Source: Gnetum montanum
Taxonomy: Eukaryota; Streptophyta; Gnetopsida; Gnetales; Gnetaceae
Direction: 5' to 3'
Assembly: GCA_015680685.1 (NCBI GenBank)
Contig: MNCI01019113.1
Location: 416,573 to 480,572 of the forward strand
Length of the DNA: 64,000 nt
Shown here: positions 11,257 through 20,367 of the stretch, piece by piece
How the letters are laid out: each line of letters starts with the position of its first letter
Numbering within the stretch: the first letter of the stretch is position 1
The notes under the pieces: model-generated
Seen by the model: the letters and a program-made list of their open reading frames with translations, nothing else
What the model was told of the DNA's origin: nothing
Databases searched by the model: none
Program-made: the position numbers and the translations under genes

Positions 11257-11934
11257 AATGTTCAGCACTCTAGGGGTTAGCAAATCAAAAGAGCATTGGA
11301 AATTTTAACTTTTTGAGCATCACTGGCACCCTTGCACTTGAGCATCTAAGCTTCACATTTTGGCACCTCCTAAAACGTAGTCCACCATTTTAGTGCACTT
11401 GCAGAACATGGCAACAGCCAACCCAAAAAGTTCAGTCTTCACTATAGCCATTAGCTCTACATCTCGGGCATCCCAAAGACTATGACTGCATTGCTACATT
11501 GCCACTATGCCTGCTAGATGCTATGTACCATTCTCACCTCTTGTCTAGCAAAGTTACATTTTCCATTTTTTGGGTGGTGTTTTTTTCTATTCATAAGCTC
11601 CATTCCATTTCTTTTCCAAGAATTTTTCTTTGATATTATGCATAACTATTGCATTTTTCTATTATTTGATACATATTTGCATGCTCATGTCACTGTTTTC
11701 AAGCTGAGACACCCTGCTATGCTTTGGCTTAGCTAGTCTCGATGTTCGTGCATAACGTAGTACAAACCCTTCTCACATATGGTCATTTTAACACCATGTA
11801 AGTCCCTATTTGATTGACTAGATCATTCAAGGCACCTCATTTTTATTTCCTAGCATAGCCCTCACATGGATTTGGGGTTACGCTGTATGACTACCAACCT
11901 CTTGGTGTTCCAACGACTGATATTTTCAAACTTC

Positions 11935-13195
11935 ACACTTCAGGCTTTAGGTTGTACCTGAAGTGTATCACAAATTGGCTTATGAGATCTTCCAAAGAAG
12001 AGATTGAGGCCTTGGGTAGCACATGATACTAGTTTAAGGCCTTGCTAGTGAGTGACATGGGGAACACACGCATGATGGCATGTGGCTAGGCTTGAAGGTG
12101 TAGGCACTTGGATCAAAATGTGACCAAGTGTGCATTGGGGTTTCCTTTACCATTATACTTGGTGAGTTGAGGCAACTAAACCCTAGTTGGGAGAGTCAAG
12201 GGTGGGACTGTAGGAATTATGGAGTTATCCTAGTAGAAGTCCACCATCTTGATGGTTTCGGAGGAGGCAGCTTTGAGTTGGTTGATCTCCTCTGTCAAAC
12301 TTTGGGTTAGTTGGAATGCCTGATACAAGCTTGGGGATGTGCTGGCTAGTTACATTGGCTGGGCTTGTGTTGGCTGCATAGCATAGGATCAGACTGTTGG
12401 TTGTGGAGTTTGCCAATTTAATGTCATAGTGAATGGTCGTTGCTAGTTTAACATCATAGCAGATGATCGTTGCCAGTTTAATGTCGTAGCGGATGATTGT
12501 TGCCAATTTAATGTCATAGCGAATAGTCATTGCCAGTTTAACATCATAGTGGATGGGTTTAGTTGATGTGTTGGCTGAGTGATGGATGTGGTGATCGAGG
12601 TGGGCCACACACGAGTGGGTTGGATGGACACTGGGAACATCAATGAGAGAAGTTAGATGTAGGATGCTTGAATTGTCTAGGGTTGGGAGGTGGCCCTTGT
12701 GTGAGCATAAGGTTGGGCAAATGTAGTGGTTGCTCATGAGGAAGGCTAAATTAGCATGGTCACCATCTCGAAGAGGATGGGTGGACTGAACCAAGGAGGG
12801 GCCGTACTAGGAAGCAGTTGTTAAAAGATGGTGTAGAGAAGGCTCTCACATTCGGAGTAGGCCTTGAACTCATCTTCTTCCTCATGTGAGGCTTCCTCAT
12901 GGGTTGTTCTTGCATCATGCTGATTTGCACAAATGAGGTGAAACAATAGCTAGTGGTAGGACTCTGTGAGTGGGATTATGTCGAACAAGAAGGGGTTGTA
13001 CTCCCATCCATCTCGATGGACTCGTTCATAGTCCTATTTTTCCTTCAAGTCAAAGTAATCCATTGGTAATCTTGCTTGGATTTTGGCACAAACAAAATTG
13101 TATTTCTCATGGCTCAATGCGGCATGCTTTAGGTGGATCATGGTGTCAAATGTGTTAGAAATCGATGTGAAAGGTTGATTTGGATTCGTGTTCAT
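11935..13195 (-). pseudogene. Element B gag (Tat-like), 3' truncated
   Basis: Read on the minus strand from an ATG at 13195 (MNTNPNQPFTSISNTFDTM) with many stops. The conserved gag core lies at about 12290-11935: LPQLTKYNGKGNPNAHLVTF, AIMRVFPMSLTSKALN, YHVLPKASISSLEDLIS and FVIHFRYNLKPEV. This is the capsid-like region of plant Ty3/gypsy gag. Between the N-terminal part and the core is a 30-base, 10-codon tandem repeat (12410-12555). The element breaks off at 11935, where the element A LTR ends. No protease or pol of B is present. Confidence 0.7.
12410..12555 (-). repeat. Five 30-base tandem repeats inside element B gag
   Basis: The unit on the plus strand is GTTGCCAGTTTAATGTCATA plus ten bases, repeated five times with few changes. 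Being 30 bases long, it keeps every frame open on the minus strand: the gag frame gives TLNWQQSSAM-like decapeptides, and another frame gives RYDIKLATII-like ones. The latter explains the 189-codon minus ORF at 12225-12794. Confidence 0.75.
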
Positions 13196-13209
13196 ATATT
13201 GGGTTGTGA

Positions 13210-13488
13210 GAGTTACTGTTTGTAAAAAATGGCTAACTTTGAAAACTGCAAAAAAATGACTAAGTCTGCCAGTAGCAGAAAAATGGCTAAGTATAAAAAT
13301 GTAGAAAAATGACTAAGTATGAAAACTACAAAAAATTGACCAAGTATAAAACTGCAGAAAATTGGACTAAGTATGAAAATGCAAAAAAAGAAAAAAAAAT
13401 GCTAAGTATGAAAATGTAGAAAAAATGCTAAGTATGGAAATTCAAAAAAAATGCTAATTGTGAAAGCTACTAAAAATGGCTAACTCTG
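13210..13488 (-). repeat. About ten tandem repeats of 26-31 bases in element B 5' UTR
   Basis: Units of the form GGCTAAGTATGAAAATGCAG followed by AAAAAT (plus strand), from 13210 to 13488, with variable A-run length. They sit between the putative LTR end (about 13600) and the gag start (13195) of the minus-strand element. Confidence 0.7.
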
Positions 13489-14219
13489 GTTTTATGCTCG
13501 CTACACTGGAGCTTGCTATGCTCTGAGAACTTGTTACACTCTCTAGAGCATCCAAATTTTTGAATGTAATGGATACATTTGGGCTTTTGTGTTGTGCCAA
13601 AACTTGTAACAACCAAAAACATTGGTGGCTGGAATCACCAAGGGGTTAATAGATGCATAGCCTTAACCTTGCCTCCACGTGAGGGCCTTGCTGGAAATGG
13701 AGGTGGAGCACCCTAAATGGTCTTGTTGATCAAATAGGGACATTACTAGTTGCAACTAGTGCTATGGGTATAATCGGGGGGTGGCATGATTAACTGAAAT
13801 GTGAATGCAAGCAACACATTATATAGCATGACAATGCATGAAAAAAGTGTAGAAAAATGCAAGAAAACATTAGAAACAAGAGAGAGAAGTGGAACATTGC
13901 CCCAAATGGGAGCATAGTTAACTCCAAAAGGGTCTTAGAAGGTACACAATGTATAATAGGCATAGTGGAAGCATAGTCATAGTTTTAGTGGTGTCAGGCC
14001 ATGAAGTTTAGTGCTCACTGTGATGAACCGTGGCTACCAAGTTGGCTGCTGTAATGTATTGTGTGGTGTTTTGTAGGGCTGCAACAAGGTTGTAGTTGGT
14101 TGTGATGTGCAAATCTACCTCTCTGCTAGTGTGGTGTGCTCTGGGTCTTGTTTGCCCAAAGATGCTCCGTGCCAAAATGCCAAAATGCCAAATGCTAAGT
14201 GCATAAAAATGCTCACATC

Positions 14220-14306
14220 CAAGGAATGCCAACCACTTGGGAATGCCAACAGTTGGGGAATGCCAACCATCAGAGAATGCCAATAATCAGGGAATGCTAA
14301 CCATTA
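14220..14306. repeat. Four to five tandem units of about 20 bases
   Basis: GGGAATGCCAACCATCA-type units (AATGCCAAC..TTGGG) lie just downstream of the minus-strand TATA box, next to a short CCAAAATG triplet run at 14171-14195. This array is absent from the element A copy of the same LTR region. Confidence 0.6.
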
Positions 14307-14323
14307 AACTATTAGGGGTCCAT

Positions 14324-14335
14324 GGGTATTTATAG
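14324..14335 (-). promoter_or_regulatory. TATA box of element B LTR
   Basis: GGGTATTTATAG on the plus strand, that is CTATAAATACCC on the minus strand, in the same context as 11244. Confidence 0.6.
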
Positions 14336-14884
14336 TGCTAGGTTTAGCAAAAAACATGGATCGAGTGCCACATGGCAGTGTAGTAGGTGGGACTACAAGA
14401 AAAATTTAGAGACTTTTCTGAGTCTGGAGGTGACCAAAAAATTTTTTAACTCTAGTTGCTATGTTCACTATGCTTTAGAGCATAGGTACAGTTTGAGATA
14501 AATAGGGAGCATAGGAGAAATGCCAATTACTGATCTTGCTTGTTGGAGGAGTGCTAGAGATGAGGTGAAGGTTGATGCTAAGATCTAGAGGCTTTTGGTG
14601 GTTGTCAAAGGCTTCTTTATAGTTCTATGCTGGCTATGCTGTAGAGTGTAACCCAACAGTTAGTCAAATTTTGAATTTGATGTCTAGCACTAGCTGTGCG
14701 TGCTATGCTCTAGAGCATAGTAGGGATACTTAGAAAAACCTAGCACAAATTTGGTCTTCTTCCACACTACTCTGGCTACACTTGGGAGCGTAGCACCAAC
14801 ACTTAGAAGAATTTGCCAAGTTTTGACACTTAGAAAAATTTGCAGTTGCAATGTTGAAGTCCAAAATTGGTGGTGTTTCACTCC

Positions 14885-15340
14885 AAGTCATGGATTCAAT
14901 TCTAGTGGGCAATGCTAAGTTATAAAGGTGTAATTGGACTATATAGCTTAGGGTGTAGCTATGTTACAACTATTTTAGGGTTCCAACAACCCATTCAACA
15001 TATGTTTGATTTTGATAGATATGTTGATCTAACACACCATCATATTCAATAAAAATATTATAGAAGTCTCAAGGCTATGTGGCTCAAGTGGTAGCTCATC
15101 ATCATGTTAGAAAAGAGGTTGTTAATTTAAGTTACACTTCAAACATTTTTATATTAATCTATAATTTTTCAAAATTTCATGTTGCTTATATCTTAGGTTG
15201 TACTTATTATTATTCTTTTGAGTTTTGACACCTCCCACCACCAAAAAGTATCTTGAAAGTTTGGGTTCAATTCTAGTAGGCAATGCTAAGTTATAAAGTT
15301 CTACTTAAGCTGTATTACAATTATTTTAGGGTTCTAATAC
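14885..15340 (+). mobile_element. tRNA-like (SINE-like) composite repeat, copy 1
   Basis: Three modules are colinear with 57904-58405. The first has a box-B-like GGATTCAATTCTAG at 14892. The second has box-A-like TGGCTCAAGTGG at 15080 and box-B-like AATTTAAGTTACAC about 45 bases later. The third has GGGTTCAATTCTAG at about 15267. Modules end in related tails (GTACTTAT...TTTTGA.ACC). The spacing is that of a pol III internal promoter. It could also be a repeat carrying tRNA-like fragments. Confidence 0.5.
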
Positions 15341-15406
15341 AAATCCATCCCTTGCCTAATCCCCCCACCTCTCCCCAAAACTTTCTTTCCTCTTACCCCT
15401 TACACA

Positions 15407-16293
15407 TGATGAGCAATGGATGTTTCCTATGCCTAACCATATAAATCACAAGCGGGTATGTGTGATCTGGTCAAATTCCATGGACACCTTATACCTAAAT
15501 CACATATTTCCTAGATAGTAAAACATGTGGTTACTTGTCATTATCTTTCCAATAATCACTTTTGTAAACTTTTATCATATGGCTAAGTGTGATTGAGGTG
15601 CAAGGTATTTATATTTATAGTTTTTATTATTTTTTATCTATAAAAATATTAAAGGAAGAAATGGTTGAAATGTTTAACTTTACTCATTAATAACTAAACT
15701 ATCCTAAACATAAAGCATTCATTCCCACTTTTTGTACACATCATGAACATTTACTAATGCTATTGGGTTACCAAGGACTTGTTGTTGGGCATACCAAGTA
15801 TTCACTTCTAGGATCACCAAGCCTTAGTATATTATGCTTGAAGTGGTCTTTCTCATATTACTTATGAATTAGGATTATAAATGCTTAAGTGCAAGAAATT
15901 AAACTACATATAAAGTATACTGCCTAAAAGTAAACTTAAAATAAGCCAAAGTGGTGCAATGGAGAGAAGAAATATAAATTTATATGCATTCATGCAACTA
16001 TGTCTAGGTACATATTGCACTCAAATAAAATTTTGTATAATCAATTCAATTCATACTGTGGGCACGTAGAGGAAACTTTCACTAAGTTATATGAAAAAAA
16101 TTGCAATATTTTAGCTAAGGGATTGACTAACAATGCCATAAATGTGGTTGGTATGTGTATTTATATAAGTCTTCAAAGAATTAGCATCAATGCACATGCA
16201 TCAACACATCCTAAGATGTGTCAATGGGGAAGCATCAATGGGGCTACATCAATGGACATGCATTGATGTAGCTAACTTATTGACATTTCATCA
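15407..16293 (-). mobile_element. Element F 3' LTR
   Basis: Starts TGATGAGC and ends ATTTCATCA on the plus strand, giving an inverted TGATG/CATCA terminus. It is flanked on the right by the reverse complement of a polypurine tract, so on the minus strand it is a 3' LTR. It matches 49579-50451, 53714-54584 and 62528-63376 over its whole length. A TATA-like TTATATAA lies near 16163. Confidence 0.85.
16180..16275 (-). repeat. U3 array of CATCAATG-type words
   Basis: GCATCAAT, TGTGTCAATGGGG, GCATCAATGGGG, ACATCAATGGAC and GCATTGATG follow each other between the TATA box and the LTR start. Related words occupy the same place at 54492-54560 and 63275-63360. Confidence 0.55.
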
Positions 16294-16308
16294 TACCTCC
16301 ATGATTAT
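16294..16308 (-). other. Element F polypurine tract
   Basis: TACCTCCATGATTAT on the plus strand, that is ATAATCATGGAGGTA immediately before the LTR start on the minus strand. Equivalent tracts are at 18837, 28366 and 54585. Confidence 0.7.
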
Positions 16309-16668
16309 TTGAAAACTCATCCTTGAGTAAACAAAATGAGATTGAGTTTCCTACAAAATTTACAAAAATATGAAATTGACTGACTAACTCTAACAAACAA
16401 AGGAACTCTTGAGTGTCATTTTGCATTGTTACAAGATTAGCATAATGTATAAAGGGATTAGACGCTTCTTGGCAAACACTAGTAGGTGCATGTTAGATAT
16501 ATGGAGATGCATTGAAGTCTTCACACTATGCTTGTAGGTGAAGGTTCTTATGGTGTGGAGGATCCTTCATCCCATCCTTACTCTACTAGAGGCCTAGGAT
16601 GCCCTACGACTATTGTCGAGAGTTGAAAGGCATCCAGAAGTACCTTCATATTTTCCTCCTTGCCCCAT
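16309..16668 (-). pseudogene. Element F 3' UTR and end of its 3' ORF (outer piece)
   Basis: Homologous to 54600-54965 in element J (CCTTCATC..ATCCTTA, GTACCTTCATATTTTC). It stops at 16668, where element G was inserted; the next bases of the homologous sequence resume at 39372. It is the severed end of the ORF at 39372-41980. Confidence 0.65.
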
Positions 16669-16673
16669 AGGTT
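16669..16673. repeat. Left target-site duplication of element G
   Basis: AGGTT, against AGGTC after the other LTR at 39367-39371. The difference is one C/T transition. Confidence 0.6.
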
Positions 16674-17465
16674 TGTTGTCACATTTGACCATTTGATGAA
16701 ATAGGCATAAAAGGGGATTTTGTCTACTGTATGGTCTATTTTGAATTTTTAAAAATAAAATATAATGATAATGAGAATAATGAGGACTTTTTTGGAAAAA
16801 GAGATATAATAGGTTTTGAGTTCCATTCTTGATGGTGGCAAGCAAGACACGGATGTGCAATACCCATCTTTACTTAAAATGAAAATCCAAGTTGATGCTC
16901 ATATAGAATTTTCTTATAGTAGTAATCATGCAAAAAGAGCAAGAATCATTGAACTCTTTGATGAAGAAAAAAGGAAAAAACATCATAAATTAGATTTTTG
17001 TTCATATTCTTCTCATTATTTAAGTTTTCCTATAGCAGATCAATTGTGTGTGCAATTCATAACTAAAAATAAAGAATTTGGATTCAAACAATATTTTTAC
17101 ATGACATACTCGATTAGAAAATATTTCTAAAGTATGTAAGCTTATTACCTTAGAAATATTAGGGAAATTTTTTATAATAATTAGATGAAAGATGCTATAA
17201 ATAAAAGGATTTCTAATTTCCTATGTGAGGCAGCATTTGATAAAAATTCCACTAGATGAAGCCACGGTTTTGACATAGTTGATTAAACAAGTTGAACAAA
17301 AACAGTAGAATCTGGAGAGTAGGGGATTGCCCAAATATCAATTACTAGGAAATGAGTAGATAAGTGTGCAATAAAATAAGATATTTCCATGGTTTTTTGC
17401 TAATTGTAATCATGATTCTGCAATTATCCATAAGAGAACAAAGGTTTCAATAGCCTCAAAAGCCT
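16674..17465 (+). mobile_element. Element G 5' LTR, first part
   Basis: TGTTGTCACATTTGACC opens a stretch that aligns with 38501 to about 39298 (3' LTR). The TATA box TATAAATAAAAGG is at 17196. The last about 75 bases of the LTR are not here; they are found at 31690-31780 before the primer-binding site. Something therefore inserted into the U5 end. A 104-codon ORF (16816-17130) lies in U3. Confidence 0.8.
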
Positions 17466-17983
17466 TGAAATCCTATCAAGCATCGAAAATTTTGTTGTAA
17501 ATTATTTACACCATTCAAACTACATCATTGACTATGCAACTATAAGCCATTGTGCAAACCTACAAATGAAAAAAAAGTAGATAATGTTCTAGATCAAATC
17601 TAGGATGTGCTGGATGTACCATTGACATTAAAATTGCAAGAAGTGGTTGTGTGGTTTAGACCTATAGAGTGCACAACATGGTAGCTGTCGGTGGATCATG
17701 GTTATAGTTGCCATAGTTTTTTTGAAACATGTGGTGCATAGTGGCAATAGCTAGATGCAGAGCACTACATAGAAACACCATTGGACATAGCAGTAGCATT
17801 TTGTTCTATGGTGGTAGTTGACATGTTTGGTTCTAGATGAGATTAGCATGGGGTGGAACAATTGGAAAAATGATACATTATCACTTTTTGAAGGGTTATG
17901 ATGGTTCCTTTAGCCTAGATTTTAGTAGGAATTATTTTCATTAAAATTTTTGAATGAATATGAGGGATCCCATCGTTGATGTA
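17466..17983. mobile_element. Unassigned insert H inside the G LTR, left part
   Basis: Sequence between the broken end of the G LTR and element D. With 30049-31689 it forms about 2.2 kb that interrupted the LTR before D landed in it. No coding domain could be read. Confidence 0.4.
17979..17983. repeat. Left target-site duplication of element D
   Basis: ATGTA, paired with ATGTC at 30049-30053. Confidence 0.7.
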
Positions 17984-18836
17984 TGATGAGTGGCAAGGTA
18001 CCCCTACACTCAACCATATGAATACGAGCGTTTCACGCATGATTTGGTCAAACTCCGCAGATGGACTAGTTGTGGTATCTAGATAGTTACTTGTAGATCA
18101 TAGTTTGCTATCTTCCCACTTGGACTTGTATTAGCTTTGTCAAGTATGATTTAGTACAAAGTGAGGTGTATGATGTGTTCCTACACTAATGCTACTCCTG
18201 GGGATGATGGGAAATAATATCAACTAAACTAGGAGAGAGTGAGAGTGAGAGAGAATCTAAACAATCCTAAGTGTGATGAGCATCCATTCCTTAATCATCT
18301 GTACACATTTTGGACCTCGTGCAGGACTACCACTGGGATTACTAAGCACATGGCCTAGGTACGCTACTAGGTTACGAAGTAGTCATACTTAAATGCTCAT
18401 GATTAAGTCGTACTCATTTCGCATTACTAGGAGATAAGGGTAGAGAGATATTAAATAAGAAAGTAGTAAATAACAATAACAATTAAATAATTAAGCTAAG
18501 TGGATTCTGCAATGATGAAGTGATCTCGATCTTTATTGCCAGTCATGTGCATGTCCAAGTACATCACACTCGAATAAGGATGTTGTACAATTACAATCAT
18601 CACATTGTGAGCATGCACTAGGAGAAAAGGGTTGAGAGGAAAAAATAACAGAAAGTCCCTACCTTAGTACTAAAAACTACTACCCACTAAATCTACCTAC
18701 CTCTTATTTATAGATGAGGAGACAGGCTATGATATCGCATACGCAATATCGCGTCTAGGCTGTGATATTGCGTACGTGATATCATGTATGCGATATCATG
18801 GGTGCGATATCGTAACCAAAAGTTCATGACTCATCA
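17984..18836 (-). mobile_element. Element D 3' LTR
   Basis: Plus-strand ends are TGATGAGTGG and GACTCATCA, and the polypurine tract (minus) adjoins at 18837. It matches 29244-30048 along its length. On the minus strand it reads U3 with a GATATC array, TATA box (CTATAAATAAGAG at 18713-18701), then R-U5. A GA microsatellite lies at 18236-18252. Confidence 0.9.
18730..18813 (-). repeat. Palindromic GATATC array, 6 units
   Basis: Six GATATC/AATATC/GATATT cores with CG-rich spacers (TGATATCGCATACGCAATAT...) lie in U3 just upstream of the TATA box. The other D LTR has four units. Confidence 0.8.
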
Positions 18837-18850
18837 TACCCCCATGACTA
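18837..18850 (-). other. Element D polypurine tract
   Basis: TACCCCCATGACTA on the plus strand; on the minus strand TAGTCATGGGGGTA precedes the LTR start TGATGAGTC. It is preceded by GAGGATGATTTTTA, as in elements C and J. Confidence 0.8.
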
Positions 18851-19019
18851 AATTAAAAATCATCCTCGAGTTAAAGTGAGAACAGGCTCCATTGATTGCA
18901 CAGTGGATAGCAATGGGATTATTGACTAACGAGAATGGATTCATGCCGCAGTGTGGAATTAGAACAAAATTGAGACACAACATGAAGAACACAAAAGAAA
19001 ATCCTATAGCTACAAAATT

Positions 19020-19796
19020 GGGTGGAACTCATGTAGTTCCTAGTTGTGGTGGCTCCTCCATGGGTGCCTTTCCCTTGTCTTATGCTTCAGGCCTTGGGAT
19101 TTGATGGTGTTGAAGTATGGCCTGGAGTTTCTCCTCTTGTAAGGCCTTGAGTGCCTTGGCATGCACGTGAGTTTGCGCTTGTGCCATAGAGGCATCCCAG
19201 TCAGCCTTCTATTTTTCTTCCACCATCCTTTTATTCTCTATCAATAGTTTATTATGTTGCTCAATTCTAAAATTGTCTAGTTGGTTTTGAGAAACCTTTG
19301 GCCATGTATTTGGAAGGTTTAATACTTCTGAAATGGCTTGAACAAAGAAATCAACAGTCACACCACAAATGTTAACCGTGGTTCCTTCTTCTTTGTTGTG
19401 CCAAAATTGATATGTTTTCCCTAAGTACCAGGAACCAATTTTAGAGAGGGTAGGCCACAATGGGGACCCTTTGGGTGATCCCTAATGGCCTCCAGAGAAA
19501 ATTCTGTGAAAGGTACAAAGTTTAATTCCATGATCACTGCGATAAATATGGACCTTTCATGGATGGCTTGAACACAATCTTGGGGCAACGTGAGATGTCG
19601 TCCTTGTTTAGATGCTACAGCAGCTACTCCTTCCACCTACCTTAATTGTACAGTGGAAGGATCTTCTTGGTGGATACTAAATGATTGTTCCTATTGCTTT
19701 GCATGTTGTTCGGCAGGAGCTTGTCCTTCACCTCTTCTAGGTCGCTTGATCCCACCTTAAGCAGGACCTTCATGTTGTTCATGTTTCAGGGCCATC
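19020..19796 (-). pseudogene. Element D 3' ORF (Athila-type extra ORF), shortened
   Basis: Minus-strand ORF from ATG at 19796 (MALKHEQHEGPA). One frameshift falls near 19450, with a few stops. The N-terminal part is charged and the middle is a conserved domain: MELNFVPFTEFSLEAIRD, then TVNICGVTVDFFVQAISEVL and NLPNTWP. A Lys/Glu/Gln-rich coiled-coil-like end follows (QLDNFRIEQHNKLLIENKRM). The same domain occurs in F (near 41500) and J (near 57130). It resembles the extra domain found downstream of integrase in Athila-type elements; function unknown. Compared with F and J it lacks about 1.7 kb of the C-terminal part. Confidence 0.55.
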
Positions 19797-19864
19797 TGCA
19801 ATCACACGGGGCCAATCGNATGTTGTTCATGTTTCAGGGCCATCTGCAATCACACGGGGCCAAT
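19772..19864. repeat. Exact 45-base duplication around a single N
   Basis: The 45 bases at 19772-19816 recur unchanged at 19820-19864, separated by CG and one N (19819). In all other copies of this family the stretch occurs once. It looks like two contig ends that overlap but were joined through a one-base gap. Confidence 0.75.
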
Positions 19865-20323
19865 AGTTAGTAAGGTTGTTACCAAAGTTAGGTTATACCT
19901 TACTGCTTGCCTTAATGAATTTGCTTTATCTCCGTGAGATGTTACTTATTAGGAGAAAATATCCCCGAAAGATTATAAGATTGAATCCTCTTTGCTTAGG
20001 TGGTTTTCAAATCTAGTTTCCTGGTATAACTAAGGAGATGAAATTGTTTCTGGCACATTTATCCTTAATTTTATAACTAATTACCCTTAATAATGTCCTT
20101 CGGGTGATGATGAATTTCAAAAAATTTATGTGCTATTCAGTGTGTGCCCCTCCCCATGACTATGCTGAACACTCCGGGTTCAAGTAGGTTGAAACAGAAT
20201 GAAAATCGGAGGACCAGTGAGTGAGTTATGGATATGAAAGCAAGGGGTGTGCAATTGCGAGTCGTAGGGAGAAATTTGAAAAAATTCCCCCATGTTAACA
20301 GTTGCAAATGATGTTGATTAGCG

Positions 20324-20367
<44 letters not shown>

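Larger units (their letters stand above)
8511..11930 (+). mobile_element. Element A 3' LTR (long, about 3.4 kb)
   Basis: It starts TGTTGTAGTTCC right after the polypurine tract. A TATA box is at 11244, and the region after it is colinear with the reverse complement of 14335 down to about 13600 (element B LTR). Shared words run in the same order, for example TCCCTATTTGAT, GCCCTCAC.TGGA and CTTGGTG.TTCCA. The colinearity ends near 11930, where element B gag begins. There is no gene inside; the minus ORFs at 9401-9686 are a shadow of A-rich sequence. The exact LTR end is uncertain. Confidence 0.6.
13590..14880 (-). mobile_element. Element B 5' LTR, partial
   Basis: Inverted relative of the element A LTR. 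The TATA box is at 14335-14324 (minus). Downstream sequence matches 11250-11925, and U3 subrepeats with AGAGCATAGC and CTTAGAAAAATTTGC words lie at 14430-14870. Its outer (U3) end is cut off by the tRNA-like repeat at 14885, so this LTR is shorter than that of A. Confidence 0.55.

Noticed and set aside
12225-12794. 189-codon minus ORF as a separate gene
   Set aside because: It is a second frame over element B gag kept open by 30-base repeats. The gag core is in another frame.
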